DNA from: Herbaspirillum sp. WKF16
GTDB taxonomy: Bacteria > Pseudomonadota > Gammaproteobacteria > Burkholderiales > Burkholderiaceae_D
Length of the DNA stretch: 64,000 nucleotides
Reading direction: 5' to 3'
NCBI RefSeq assembly: GCF_028993615.1
Contig: NZ_CP118632.1
Span: forward strand, 2,976,001 to 3,040,000
The notes under the pieces are model-generated. The model was not told where the DNA came from. It did not search any database and was given only the letters and a program-made list of their open reading frames with translations. Numbering within the stretch: the first letter of the stretch is position 1; every line of letters begins with the position of its first letter. Made by a program: the position numbers and the translations under genes. Positions 1-10,996 of the stretch are shown here, piece after piece.

Positions 1-704
<704 letters not shown>

Positions 705-1264
705 TCCCCGCCCCCTTTGATGGATATTTTTCCACTATGGCAATGACTTGAGCGAGCCTTGGCTGGCTCTCTATACCGCTCATCCACGCCGGTAAAAATG
801 CGAGTCAAAAATTATATTAATCAATTTTCCTGACGGCATTATTGAAGCGGATGACACCCCCACTTTCTTCGCATCATCCGCAAGAACCGCTCACCCCCTG
901 TCAACATGCGGCGGTTCCTCTTCCGGCAAATGTCTCACACCTGTCCGCTCGCAACAAGACGAGCAAGACCTGTTACCAGAAAAATAAGAGAAAATGCCGT
1001 TGAGCGTCAGCATTGCGTCAGCAATTTGTCAGTATCCGTGCAAGCCGGAGCCCCACTTCGGATGCGACACGAGATGGAAGAAACGCCCACCGCCGCACAA
1101 GAATCTTCAATCGCGAGTTCTTCTCGCCACCCATGGTGCGAGCCACGTGAGACTGCGCGCATGCAATGGAGAAAGCCCTCGGAAGCGCCCCGCAAGAGAT
1201 CAAAAAAAGGGCCTCATCTGCGAGGCCCTTTTCATCTCCACTACGGTGGCGAGCGCCACAGCTT
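705..1264. other. Intergenic stretch without a convincing gene
   Basis: About 560 bases lie between the start of the polyglutamine gene and the 3' end of the histidine kinase. I see only the hairpin terminator at 1202-1232 and an AT-rich patch near 795-830 that may carry the promoter of the minus-strand polyglutamine gene. Short open frames here have no ribosome site and no recognisable protein. Confidence 0.6.
1202..1232 (-). terminator. Intrinsic terminator after the hybrid histidine kinase
   Basis: A 7-bp GC-rich stem (GGGCCTC/GAGGCCC, six-base loop) is followed on the minus strand by seven T residues. It lies just past the stop codon at 1265. Confidence 0.9.
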
Positions 1265-2799
<1,535 letters not shown>

Positions 2800-2803
<4 letters not shown>

Positions 2804-4290
2804 TGGGAGCCTGTGCCGATGGGCGCGGTAAGCTTGGGAACACCGGTCAGGATGCCGTGGAACTGCTTGAGCACGGGGCCGATATGCACGCCCTGAGACG
2901 AGATGGTCATGCGACGGATGGTGCGCTCATGCGCGCTGCCCCGTTTCTTGAATACCGACAGCGCCTGCTGCACTTCGCCCTGCGATTCGAAGTAGCGCAG
3001 CAGCAGCACGTTATCGGACAGGTAGGTGGCGTCCATCGAGGTCGACATGTTGCTGCCCAGCATGCCCTGCTGCACGCCGATGAGGATGGTCACCACGCCG
3101 CGCTGGCCCAGGTAGGTGAGCAACTCATGCATGTGGATGGCCAGCAGCTTTTCATTGGGCATCGACTGCATGAAGCCGTTCAGGCTGTCGATCACCACGA
3201 CCTTGGCGCCGGCGTCGGCGGCGCGGCACACGAGGTGGACGAACTCGCCCGGCGTCAGTTGGGCCGGGTCGATCTGGTGCACGTTCATTCTTCCATCCTG
3301 GACGCCGGCGCGCAGCGAGAAGCCGAGGCTGTCGGCGCGATTGAGCAGGTTGGAGGTCGACTCTTCGAACAGGAACAACGAGGATTGCAAGCCCCGCTTC
3401 AGGCAGGAGTCGATGAACTGCGCCGCCAGCGTGGATTTGCCCACGCCCGGCGGCCCTGCGATCAAGGTGCTGCTGCCCTCCTCGATGCCGCCGCCCAGCA
3501 TCTGGTCCAGCTCTGCAATGCCGCTGGAGAACTGCACCGGCACCAGGCTCTCGCGCGTCTCGGCCGCAATCAGCCGCGGGAACACCAGCAGGCCGCCATA
3601 CTGGATCTTGTAGTCGTGCAGGCCTTCGCGGAAGGCGATGCCGCGGTACTTGATGATCTCCAGGCGGCGGCGCGTGCCGCCGTAGTCGGTCGCCATGCGC
3701 TCCAGCGAAATGACGCCGTGGGCGATGCTGCGCACCTGCAGGTCGCCGTCGCTGGCGGTGCGGTCGTCCAGGAACAGCGTGGTGCAGGCGCGGCTGGCGA
3801 AGAACTGCTTGAAAGCCAGCACCTGCCGGCGATACACCAGCGGGTTGGAGGCCAGCAGTTGCAGCTCGGACAGCGAATCGAGCACCACCCGCGTCGGCTT
3901 GAGGCGCTCCACCACCGACAGGATCTCCTTGGTGGTGGTGCCCATTTCAACGTCGCTGGGCGCGAAGATGCTGTATTGCTCGTCCGGATTGAGGATGCTT
4001 TCGGAGGGCAGCACCTCGTGGATGCTGATCCCTTCCAGCGACCAGCCGTGCGCCTGCGCCACCGCCTGCAGCTCCACCGAGGTTTCGGACAAGGTGATGT
4101 AGAGGACCGGCTCGCCCTGCCGCGCGCCCTCCATGAGGAACTGCAATGCGAGGGTGGTCTTGCCGGCGCCCGGCGAGCCTTCGATCAGGAACAAGCGATC
4201 GCGGGTCAGGCCGCCGCGCAGGACGTCGTCGAGCCCGGCCACGCCGGTCGAGAGAAAGGAATTGCTGTTTGCGTTCTGGGGAAGGATCAT
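2800..4290 (-). CDS. KaiC-family double-domain ATPase
   Basis: The 496-residue protein has two RecA-like KaiC domains. The CI-like half has Walker A GSPGAGKT (38-45) and the CII-like half GPPGVGKS (279-286). The catalytic Glu pair of cyanobacterial KaiC is intact in CII (FEE, 309-310) but reads Ser68-Glu69 in CI. Aligning the tail from memory to Synechococcus KaiC puts Thr422-Tyr423 at the S431-T432 autophosphorylation sites, with Ser425 nearby. The start at 4290 is chosen because GGAGA precedes it at good spacing; an upstream in-frame ATG at 4464 would add 58 unrelated residues. No KaiA or KaiB is visible. The downstream coupled histidine kinase suggests KaiC-dependent signalling rather than a full circadian clock. 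Confidence 0.85.
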
Positions 4291-4465
4291 GGGCAGTCTC
4301 CGCTGATTGGTGCGGCGCAAAAAGATGTCTTTGCGCCATCGTTGCTGATGAGACAGGGGTTTCCGGAAAAAGATCGCCAGGTTCCTGTTTTTAGCTGAAC
4401 AGGCAGGATTTTTATGACAAAAAGGAAACATGTCGCCCCCCCGTCCTGAGCGATCGGGACGCAAG

Positions 4466-4489
4466 GAACGGCCTCGCCCGAGGCCTGTT
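4466..4489 (-). terminator. Possible weak terminator after the GntR regulator
   Basis: A 7-bp hairpin GGCCTCG/CGAGGCC with a 2-base loop (4470-4485) lies just past the GntR stop. On the minus strand only a weak U-rich tract follows, so it may not separate this operon from the KaiC gene. Confidence 0.35.
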
Positions 4490-4505
4490 GCTGATCAGCT
4501 TGCCA

Positions 4506-5171
4506 TCATGAAAATGCCTGGCCCAGGGTCTGCTCGCTGACCGAATCCTCGATGGTCTCCAGCGTCTGCTGCAGGTGCTGGCGCACGATCTTCTCCACCA
4601 GCCGGCCGTTCTTCTTGCGGTAGCCATCGAGGATCATGGCGTGCTCCTCGTTGTCGGTCTGCTGGATCTGCGGGTGCATGTAGATCGACAGCGAGACATA
4701 GGGCGCCGCCACCACCAGCAGGGTCTTGACCATCTCGTAGAGCCGCGAATGCTCTTCGCTCTTCATCAGCTTGATATGGAAATCGCAGTTCAGCGCCGCC
4801 CATTCGTGCGGGTCGCTGGCAGCGCACATGCGCTCGTGGATGTCGGCGGCCGCCTGGAAGGATTGCTCGCTGATGGTGGCCACCGACTTCCTGGCCAGCA
4901 GCGGCTCGAGCACGATGCGCAGCTCGTAGATCTCGGCCACGTCCTGCACCGACAGGCCCTTGACCACCACGCCTTTGTTGGCGTCGATGGTGACCAGGCC
5001 CTCGGAGCGCAAGCCGCGGAAGGCCTCGCGCACCGGCGTGGTGCTGACCTCGAAGCGGCGCGCGACCTCGTCTTGCCGCAGCTTGTCGCCGGGGCGGTAC
5101 TTGCCGGAGAGGATGTCGTTGCGCAGCAGGCTCAGGACCTGCTGCTCGATGGTTTTGAAGGCTTTTGGCAT
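4506..5171 (-). CDS. GntR-family regulator, FCD (FadR-like) subfamily
   Basis: A 221-residue protein with an N-terminal winged helix-turn-helix (about residues 8-70, with LRQDEVARRFEVS and TTPVREAFRGLRSEGLV) and an all-helical FCD ligand domain (about 80-210). The FCD metal/ligand residues appear as D and H in NCDFHIKL and H in QHLQQTL. It is the last gene of the ABC importer-amidase operon, so it likely senses a substrate or product of that pathway and represses the operon. The 19-bp palindrome at 9273-9291 is the best candidate operator. The ligand is unknown. Confidence 0.88.
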   Translation of the reverse strand: MPKAFKTIEQQVLSLLRNDILSGKYRPGDKLRQDEVARRFEVSTTPVREAFRGLRSEGLVTIDANKGVVVKGLSVQDVAEIYELRIVLEPLLARKSVATISEQSFQAAADIHERMCAASDPHEWAALNCDFHIKLMKSEEHSRLYEMVKTLLVVAAPYVSLSIYMHPQIQQTDNEEHAMILDGYRKKNGRLVEKIVRQHLQQTLETIEDSVSEQTLGQAFS

Positions 5172-5328
5172 GCGCGGCTACCGGGAGTTGTCTCTGGCGG
5201 CGGACTGGGGCGCCGGCCGATGCCGGCCGCCCCGTCCGCTCTGGTCTGGTGGCCCGGGCGACCGGGCCTGCGCCGACATTGTGGCTTGCATGGGATTGCC
5301 GCGCAAGCCTGCTGCCGGATTGTGCCGC

Positions 5329-6594
5329 CTATGCCAGCGCCGCGGGACGCGAGGCCGGCAGGATGGTGCTGACCCACTGCGCGGTGTCGAGCAAGGCCTG
5401 GTCCTGGTCGCCGCGGCCGATCAGCTGCAGGCCGAACGGCAGGAAGTCGTCCGAGAAACCCGACGGCACCGTCACCGCCGGCAAGCCGAGCAAGGTCGCC
5501 GGCGTGCAGAAGATGGCGTCGCCGGTCTTCTCAAGACCGGGCAAGGCGGTGGTCGGCGAGGTGATCGTGACGATGGCGTCGAGATCGCCGAAGGCCTGGT
5601 CGCGCGCACCGCGCAGGGCCGCCAGCCGGGCCAGCATCTCCAGGTGCTGCGCCTGGCTGATGCCGGCGCCGATGGCGATCAGCTCGCGGATGTTCTGCCC
5701 CGCCAGCGACTCCCGGCCGGCAATCTCGCCGGCGATGGCGGCGCGCGCCTCGTAGGCCAGGATGCCGTTGATCAGGGTGTGCAATTCAGCGATGTCGGCG
5801 CCCAGCTCCACCGGCACGCACTGCACGCCATGGGCTTCCAGGCGGCGCACCGCACCGTCGAAGTTGCGCTGCACTTCGGCCTGCACGCCGGGCCATTTCG
5901 ACGAGCGGTACACGCCCAGCTTGCGCGGCTTGACGCCGGCGGCAAAGGCATTGGGCGAGGCCGGCGGCGCCACCTTGCCGTCGCGCGCGATGACGGCGTG
6001 GGCCACTGCGGCCCAGTAAACGCTGGAGGTGATGAAGCCGAGGTGGTCGAGCGAGCCTGCCAACTCGTGCGTGCCCTCGGTGGGAATCAGGCCATAGGTG
6101 GGCTTGTAGCCGCAGGCGCCGCAGTATGCGGCCGGGCGGATGATGGAGCCGACCGTCTGCGTGCCCAGCGCGATGTCGACGATGCCGGCGCCGACCGCCG
6201 CAGCCGAGCCGCTGGAGGAGCCGCCCGGCGTATGCGCCGTATTCCACGGGTTGACGGTGGCGCCGGGGTCGCGCCAGGCGAATTCGGTGGTGACGGTCTT
6301 GCCGAAGATGACGGCGCCGGCGGCGCGCAATTTGGCGACGATCCACGCGTCCTTGCCCGGCTGGCGTCCCTCGAACACCTTGGAGCCGTAGGCGGTGGGC
6401 ATGTCGGCGGTGTCGATCAGGTCCTTGACCGCGACCGGGATGCCGGCCAGCGGCCCGGTGGCGTCGACCGGCGCCGCGTAGGCCGCGGGCCTGAAGACGA
6501 AGGACTTGAGGAGGCCGTCGATCCGCTCGGCGGCGGCGATGGCGGCGGCCAGCGGTGAAGCTTGCGCGCCGTGGTCTTGCTGGGATGTGCTCAT
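5329..6594 (-). CDS. Amidase signature family hydrolase
   Basis: A 421-residue amidase of the Ser-cisSer-Lys type. Lys57 sits in VAVKDLID, cis-Ser126 in the GGSSSGSAAAV signature and nucleophile Ser150 in TQTVGSIIRPA, by comparison with malonamidase E2. These enzymes hydrolyse carboxamide bonds and release ammonia or an amine. No signal peptide is visible, so it acts in the cytoplasm. The gene lies 66 bases after the binding-protein gene of an importer and before a GntR regulator, which implies that the imported compound is an amide hydrolysed here. The substrate cannot be deduced; glutamyl-tRNA amidotransferase GatA is unlikely because no gatB or gatC is adjacent. Confidence 0.88.
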   Translation of the reverse strand: MSTSQQDHGAQASPLAAAIAAAERIDGLLKSFVFRPAAYAAPVDATGPLAGIPVAVKDLIDTADMPTAYGSKVFEGRQPGKDAWIVAKLRAAGAVIFGKTVTTEFAWRDPGATVNPWNTAHTPGGSSSGSAAAVGAGIVDIALGTQTVGSIIRPAAYCGACGYKPTYGLIPTEGTHELAGSLDHLGFITSSVYWAAVAHAVIARDGKVAPPASPNAFAAGVKPRKLGVYRSSKWPGVQAEVQRNFDGAVRRLEAHGVQCVPVELGADIAELHTLINGILAYEARAAIAGEIAGRESLAGQNIRELIAIGAGISQAQHLEMLARLAALRGARDQAFGDLDAIVTITSPTTALPGLEKTGDAIFCTPATLLGLPAVTVPSGFSDDFLPFGLQLIGRGDQDQALLDTAQWVSTILPASRPAALA

Positions 6595-6660
6595 GCTGTT
6601 TCCTGTTCGCTCATGGGGCGCAGCGACCGTCGCGGCCGCCGCGCCGTGGATACTGCACGC

Positions 6661-7632
6661 TTACTTGCCGGCCTTCTCGGCGAAGCTGTTGTCGACCGCG
6701 CTGTCGTAGCTTACCTGTCCGGCCTTGATGTTGCCGATCGAGATCTGCAGGTCGAGGCCGGCCTGGAAGGCTTCCTTCGAGATCGACGGCGTGGCCGGAT
6801 AGATCTTCTGGTCCAGCATGCGCTTGACCGCCGCGCGCACCACGCTTTGCTCCAGCTGCGGGAACTCGGCGATGGCGACCTTGTAGGCGACCTCGGGCGA
6901 AGCCTGCATCAGCTTCTCGGCGTCGGCGATGCCGGAGACGAAGCTCTGCACCATTTGCGGCTTCTTCTCGATGGTCGACTTCAGCGTGTCGATGGTGGAG
7001 AAGGCATACACGCCGTCATACTGCTTGGCGAAGTCGTGCACGATCTTGTAGCCGTTGGCCAGGGCCTGCTCGACCTGCGGCTGGTACAGCGTGGCCGCGG
7101 CCGCGCGCCCGGCCGTGACCGGTGAGATCTCGGTGCCGATGGCGACCGTGTTGAGCTTCACCGAGGCGTCCAGCCCCTTCTGCTTGAGCAGGCTTTGCAG
7201 CAGGTAGGTGCTGGTGGTGGGCGGGATGGCGGTGGAGATGGTCTGGTCCTTCAGGTCGGTGATCGACTTTACCGGCGAATTGCCCGGCGCGACCGTCCAC
7301 ACCGGCACGCCGGCCACCACCATGGCGACGTTGATCAGCGAGGCGCCCTTCAGGTTGGCCAGCACCGCCGTCATCGGATCCTGCAGAGAGAAGTCGGCAT
7401 GCCCGCCGATGACCGCCGCCACGCCCTGGGCGCCGCTGCCGGCGGTGACCTTCTGCACCTCCAGGCCGCGCTTGGTGAACAGGCCCTCGTTGATCGCCAC
7501 GTACAGCGGCAGGTACTGGATCGATTGGAAGGCCTGGTAGATCACTGCCTTCTCGGCCGCCATCGATGGCGCCGCCGCGGCGCAGCCGATAGCCAGGAGC
7601 GCGGTGCCCAGTGTATTGCGGATGGACTTCAT
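6661..7632 (-). CDS. ABC importer periplasmic binding protein, NMT1/SsuA-like
   Basis: A 323-residue exported protein. It has a signal peptide (about 1-25, ending PSMAA) and a NMT1/SsuA-type fold beginning VIYQAFQSIQYLPLYVAINEGLF. This family binds nitrate, taurine, sulfonates, thiamine precursors and other small organic compounds. The ATG at 7632 is chosen because it overlaps the permease stop as ATGA and has GGAAAGG upstream; the earlier in-frame ATG at 7647 overlaps that ribosome site. Gene order ATPase-permease-binding protein-amidase-GntR makes an amide or other nitrogen compound a likely ligand (inference). Confidence 0.87.
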   Translation of the reverse strand: MKSIRNTLGTALLAIGCAAAAPSMAAEKAVIYQAFQSIQYLPLYVAINEGLFTKRGLEVQKVTAGSGAQGVAAVIGGHADFSLQDPMTAVLANLKGASLINVAMVVAGVPVWTVAPGNSPVKSITDLKDQTISTAIPPTTSTYLLQSLLKQKGLDASVKLNTVAIGTEISPVTAGRAAAATLYQPQVEQALANGYKIVHDFAKQYDGVYAFSTIDTLKSTIEKKPQMVQSFVSGIADAEKLMQASPEVAYKVAIAEFPQLEQSVVRAAVKRMLDQKIYPATPSISKEAFQAGLDLQISIGNIKAGQVSYDSAVDNSFAEKAGK

Positions 7633-8393
7633 TGTTCGCCTTTCCATGAAATAACCCTTTCTTCTGTCAGTTGTACAACCCAGGTGAGCAAGGCCGCCAT
7701 GAGCGTGAGGATGATCACCCCCAGCCAGACGGTATTGAGGTCAAACAGAGAACCGGCCACGAACACGGCGTGTCCGAGACCGTTTTCGGAGGCGATGAAC
7801 TCGCCCACGACCGCGCCGATCAGCGCGAAACCGATGTTGATGCGGAAGATGGAGAAGATCCACGGCACCGAGGCCGGCAGGATCAGCTTGCTGAAGATCT
7901 TGGCGCGCTGCGCCTTGAAGGACTTGAACAGGTTCAGCAGGTCGCGGTCGACCTCCTGCGCCGCGGCGCAGGCGGAGATGATGGCCACCGCGAAGGTCGA
8001 GATGCCGGCCAGCCAGATCTTCGACACCATGCCGGAGCCGAACCAGATGATGATCAGCGGCCCCAGCGCGATCTTGGGGATGCTGTTCAACAGGATGGAG
8101 AACTGCTCGACGATGGACGAGGTGCGCGGGTAGAACCACAGCACCAGTCCCAGCGCGATGCCAAGGCCGCTGCCCACCACCAGCCCGAGCAGGGTCTCGA
8201 CCAGGGTGACCCAGGTGTCGAACAGCAGCTGGCCTTGCGTGAAGCCGATCACGGCCGAGCGGTAGATGCCCAGCGGCGAGCCGAGCAGCTGGCCGTTGAT
8301 CAGGTTGGCCTGCGCGGCCATCTGCCACAGCACCACGGCCACCACCAGGATAGTGGCGACGATGGCGGTGGCGCCGGTATTTTTGGTTTTCAT
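7629..8393 (-). CDS. ABC importer permease, SsuC/TauC-like
   Basis: A 254-residue inner membrane protein with about six hydrophobic segments. It carries the EAA-type loop that contacts the ATPase (region EVDRDLLNLFKSFKAQRAKIFSKLILPASVPWI, residues ~150-185). It matches the nitrate/sulfonate/taurine permease family. The start is ATG at 8393 (MKTKNTG), 14 bases after the ATPase stop with AGAGAA nearby. Its stop overlaps the next gene by four bases. Confidence 0.88.
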   Translation of the reverse strand: MKTKNTGATAIVATILVVAVVLWQMAAQANLINGQLLGSPLGIYRSAVIGFTQGQLLFDTWVTLVETLLGLVVGSGLGIALGLVLWFYPRTSSIVEQFSILLNSIPKIALGPLIIIWFGSGMVSKIWLAGISTFAVAIISACAAAQEVDRDLLNLFKSFKAQRAKIFSKLILPASVPWIFSIFRINIGFALIGAVVGEFIASENGLGHAVFVAGSLFDLNTVWLGVIILTLMAALLTWVVQLTEERVISWKGEQ

Positions 8394-8407
8394 AGGTTCT
8401 CTCCCGC

Positions 8408-9214
8408 TCAGGCGTTCACGGCGGCGTTGGCCACGTCGCTGGCGCGCAGCGCGTTCCAGATTTCCTTGTGGTAGCGCGGGAACTCCGGCGCGCCGCGCGC
8501 GGTGATGGCGTCGCGTTCGCCGTTGCTGCCCTCCACCGTCAGTTCGATGTGTTCCTCGCGCATGATCTTCGCCGGCCGACCGCCCAGCACCACGATGCGG
8601 TTGCTCATGGCGATGGCCTCGTCGATGTCGTGCGTCACCAGGATCACGCTGGTGCCCTCGCTGCGGGTCAGGCTGATGACGTCGTTCTCCAGCATCAGGC
8701 GGGTCTCGTAGTCGAGCGCGGAGAAGGGTTCGTCCAGCAGCACCACGGTGGGGTCGGAGAGCAGCGTGCGACACAGCGCCACGCGCTGCTTCATGCCGCC
8801 CGAGAGCGAATGGGGATAGGCGTTGGCCACCGACTCCAGGCCATAGCGCGCCAGCATGGCGCTGGCGCGGGTGCGGTCGGCCTCGGTTACCTTGCGGTGC
8901 AGTTCGATGCCCAGCACGGCGTTATCCATGATGGTGCGCCAGGGCAGCAGCAAGTCCTTCTGCAGCATGTAGGCGATGCTGCCGGGACGGCCGTCGTCGC
9001 GCACGCCCAGCGAGATCTTGCCGGCCGTCGGCTTGAGCAAGCCCGAGATCAGGTTGAACAGCGTGCTCTTGCCGGCGCCGCTGCGGCCGACGATCGCGAC
9101 GATCTCGGCCTTGCCGACGCTGAAATTGAGATGCTGGAAGATGCGGATCTCTTCATCGTTGGACTTGATGAAGGAATGACTGAGGTTGCTGACTTCAAGA
9201 CGGTTCTCCAACAT
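8408..9214 (-). CDS. ABC importer ATPase, SsuB/TauB-like
   Basis: A 268-residue nucleotide-binding subunit. Walker A is GRSGAGKST (about 43-51), the Q-loop is MLQKDLLLPW, the signature LSGGMKQRV, Walker B VVLLDEPFSALD and the switch His lies in VTHDIDEA. It energises the permease encoded 14 bases downstream. It is the first gene of the operon, about 75 bases downstream of the sigma-54-like promoter and palindromic operator. Confidence 0.92.
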   Translation of the reverse strand: MLENRLEVSNLSHSFIKSNDEEIRIFQHLNFSVGKAEIVAIVGRSGAGKSTLFNLISGLLKPTAGKISLGVRDDGRPGSIAYMLQKDLLLPWRTIMDNAVLGIELHRKVTEADRTRASAMLARYGLESVANAYPHSLSGGMKQRVALCRTLLSDPTVVLLDEPFSALDYETRLMLENDVISLTRSEGTSVILVTHDIDEAIAMSNRIVVLGGRPAKIMREEHIELTVEGSNGERDAITARGAPEFPRYHKEIWNALRASDVANAAVNA

Positions 9215-9272
9215 GCGCTCCTGGAAGGGCCCGGTCCGGCCTGGCGGCGGGATGAGGCAATTGCTTGATCAG

Positions 9273-9291
9273 ATTATGCATAATGCATAAT
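9273..9291 (-). promoter_or_regulatory. 19-bp palindromic operator candidate
   Basis: ATTATGCATAATGCATAAT is an inverted repeat with perfect 9-bp arms around a central base, and TGCATAA units repeat through it. It covers the predicted start point (about 9291 on the minus strand) of the ABC-amidase operon, an ideal repressor position. The GntR/FCD protein encoded at the operon's end is the natural candidate to bind it (inference). Confidence 0.7.
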
Positions 9292-9301
9292 GCATCGATT
9301 A

Positions 9302-9317
9302 AGCATGACTCGTGCCA
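9302..9317 (-). promoter_or_regulatory. Sigma-54-type promoter of the ABC importer-amidase operon
   Basis: The minus strand reads TGGCACGAGTCATGCT, matching the -24/-12 consensus TGGCACG-N4-TTGCW in all but one defined position, with correct GG-to-GC spacing. It points at the ATPase gene starting at 9214. Sigma-54 use suggests activation by an NtrC-type enhancer-binding protein under nitrogen limitation. Confidence 0.7.
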
Positions 9318-9369
9318 AGCCCTCCCGACCCCATGCCGGGCTAAGCCAGTAGTGCCAACAGGCGCTCCC

Positions 9370-9398
9370 CGTGCGGGTTTCAGGCCCACTCCCGCACG
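9370..9398. promoter_or_regulatory. Inverted repeat upstream of the sigma-54 promoter
   Basis: Arms CGTGCGGG and CCCGCACG are separated by 13 bases, about 80-110 bases upstream of the predicted start point. It could be an activator site for the ABC-amidase operon or simply a hairpin. It does not match the NtrC consensus orientation GCAC...GTGC. Confidence 0.35.
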
Positions 9399-9656
9399 CG
9401 GGCCGGGGGCGATGCCGGATCCGGCCGCGCCCGGATTGCGGGCGCCGGGATTCAAAATGGCGCCCCGCGCGGCCGGAATGCACCGGCTTGCGACCGCCGC
9501 CTGCCCGCGAGCTCAGCGGCAAGCACCGTCATCCGGGTACGAAAGCGCCGACATGCGTTTCGAACTGCGTCCGACTGCGGGCAGCGGCCGCAAGGCCTAG
9601 CATGGTCTCAACGATCCGCACAACGCGGGACGCCAGCAACCAACAAGGAGACCGGC

Positions 9657-10022
9657 ATGACATTGCAACCGAACCTGAAATTCCTGGCCGCCGCCATCGT
9701 GGCGGCGGCCTTCAGCACCGGCGCCCTGGCGCAGGCCACAGCGACGCCGGGCGCGCCGCCCGACAGCGCGCCGCCGACTTCGGGCGGCATGTCCAACAAC
9801 AAGGACGGCGCCAAGTCTTCCCACAAGACCCCGAAGAAGAGCAAGGCCGAAAAGGACCGCAGCACACAGTCCAATCCCAACGCCCGCGACATGAAGGATG
9901 GGCCGATGGGCACCTCGCCTGGCGGCAATAGCGGAGGCAATAGCGGCGGCGCCTCAGGCGGCGCGTCGGGTGGCGCCGCAGGCGGCGCTGGAGCCGGCGG
10001 CTCCGGCACGGGCGGCCGCTAA
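9657..10022 (+). CDS. Small exported Lys- and Gly-rich protein
   Basis: A 121-residue protein with a clear ribosome site (CAAGGAGACCGGC before the ATG) and a Sec signal peptide (about 1-25, ending GALAQA). The mature part has a Lys/Ser-rich basic segment (about 46-75, with KTPKKSKAEKD) and a C-terminal Gly-Ser-Ala repeat region (GGNSGG, GGASGG, GGAGAGG). No enzymatic motif is seen and no family is recognised. It is probably intrinsically disordered and periplasmic or surface-associated. It stands alone, with a strong terminator at 10095-10123. Confidence 0.75.
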   Translation: MTLQPNLKFLAAAIVAAAFSTGALAQATATPGAPPDSAPPTSGGMSNNKDGAKSSHKTPKKSKAEKDRSTQSNPNARDMKDGPMGTSPGGNSGGNSGGASGGASGGAAGGAGAGGSGTGGR

Positions 10023-10094
10023 ACGGCCGGACATGATGAACGATTGATTGAGCGAGGCATGGCGCAGCCTCCAATACTCCCGCCATGCCTGATT

Positions 10095-10123
10095 GCCCCG
10101 TCCTGAAGCGACGGGGCTTTTTT
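10095..10123 (+). terminator. Intrinsic terminator after the Gly-rich protein
   Basis: An 8-bp stem GCCCCGTC/GACGGGGC is followed by six T residues. Confidence 0.92.
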
Positions 10124-10190
10124 GTGCCCGCCGCGGCGGAGGTTACAATCTGGCCCACACGGCGCGCGCGCCGGCAACCTCCCCTGGGCC

Positions 10191-10682
10191 ATGACCGATC
10201 TCCTGGAAATCTTTTACCGCCTCCTCATCGCCATGCTGATCGGCTGCGCCATCGGCATCGACCGCAACCTGCGCGGCAAGCCCACCGGCATGAAGACGCT
10301 GGGACTGGTGGCGCTGGGCTCGGCCCTGGCCACCATGGCCAGCATGAACTTCGCGCTCGACGCCAACGGCTACAGCCATGACGCGGTGAGCCGCGCCATC
10401 CAGGGCGTGATCACCGGCATCGGCTTCCTCGGCGCCGGCGTCATCATCCACGAGCAGGCCACCGAAAAAGTGCGCGGCCTGACCACCGCGGCGTCGATCT
10501 GGGTCACGGCCGCGGTCGGCATCGTGTGCGGCGTGGGCTGGTGGCCGGTGGCGCTGATGGCGACCGCCCTGATCCTCATCTTGTTTACCGTGGGCCGCAA
10601 GATCGAGAACTCCCTGCACCGCCAGTGGATGCGCAAGAGCGACCACGAACGCGCCGACATCAGCTCCCGCGAAGAAGACTAA
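10191..10682 (+). CDS. MgtC/SapB-family inner membrane protein
   Basis: A 163-residue protein with four or five hydrophobic segments. The MgtC/SapB signature appears as LIGCAIGIDRNLRGKPTGMKT (positions ~17-37) and GVITGIGFLGAGVIIH (~73-88). The family includes MgtC virulence factors that act on the F-ATPase or low-Mg adaptation, and many uncharacterised SapB-like proteins. Start ATG 10191 gives the family's usual N-terminus; upstream in-frame codons lie in the preceding terminator region. No Mg-responsive leader is seen. Confidence 0.85.
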   Translation: MTDLLEIFYRLLIAMLIGCAIGIDRNLRGKPTGMKTLGLVALGSALATMASMNFALDANGYSHDAVSRAIQGVITGIGFLGAGVIIHEQATEKVRGLTTAASIWVTAAVGIVCGVGWWPVALMATALILILFTVGRKIENSLHRQWMRKSDHERADISSREED

Positions 10683-10731
10683 CATCCGGCGGCAGGCTTG
10701 CCTTGCCGGCAAGAAACCGCCGCGCCCGCAC

Positions 10732-10751
10732 TGGTGCAATGCACTGCACCA
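10732..10751. promoter_or_regulatory. Inverted repeat, possible enhancer site of the nitrate operon
   Basis: TGGTGCA and TGCACCA arms (7 bp each) flank six bases, about 160 bases upstream of the predicted sigma-54 start point, a usual distance for an enhancer-binding protein. Arm orientation differs from the classic NtrC site, so the cognate factor is uncertain. Confidence 0.45.
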
Positions 10752-10889
10752 TCTGCGCGCAGCATGCACTTCAATACATCATGCGGTGATATATATCCGG
10801 GCACAGCCCGTGAGCCCCGCTGCCGCACCGCCCCATCCCTTTTAGCCAAAATCCGCTGCCGGCAAGGCTTTGCGGCTTGCAAGCATTGC

Positions 10890-10905
10890 TGGCACGGGCT
10901 TTGCT
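10890..10905 (+). promoter_or_regulatory. Sigma-54-type promoter of the nitrate assimilation operon
   Basis: TGGCACGGGCTTTGCT matches TGGCAC-N5-TTGCW at every defined position. The predicted transcription start is near 10915. This leaves a ~140-base leader before the transporter gene, containing two hexaloop hairpins and a terminator. RpoN/NtrC control of nitrate assimilation is established in proteobacteria. Confidence 0.8.
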
Positions 10906-10945
10906 CATATCGCATCAGGATCAAAGGCGATCCAACCAATTCTGA

Positions 10946-10996
10946 TGCCGATCTAACGATGGATCTGCAACGCACAAGGACAATGGCGTCCGCTTG
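10946..10996 (+). promoter_or_regulatory. Two-hairpin ANTAR-protein target in the nitrate operon leader
   Basis: Hairpin P1 pairs GATCT (10950-54) with GGATC (10961-65) around the hexaloop AACGAT. Hairpin P2 pairs GGAC (10978-81) with GTCC (10988-91) around AATGGC, with a bulged lower stem to about 10996. Both loops have A at position 1 and G at position 4, the conserved bases of RNA motifs bound by ANTAR antiterminators such as NasR and NasT. The 3' half of P2 overlaps the 5' arm of the terminator at 10985, so bound P2 would block termination. NasT itself is not in this window. Confidence 0.75.

Noticed and set aside
7629..8774. Longer permease frame starting at 8774
   Set aside because: Its first 127 residues are an out-of-frame reading of the ATPase gene; the permease begins at 8393.
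9215..9656. TPP riboswitch controlling the NMT1-type importer
   Set aside because: No thi-box sequence is seen; the region holds a sigma-54-like promoter and palindrome instead, and no thiamine gene is adjacent.
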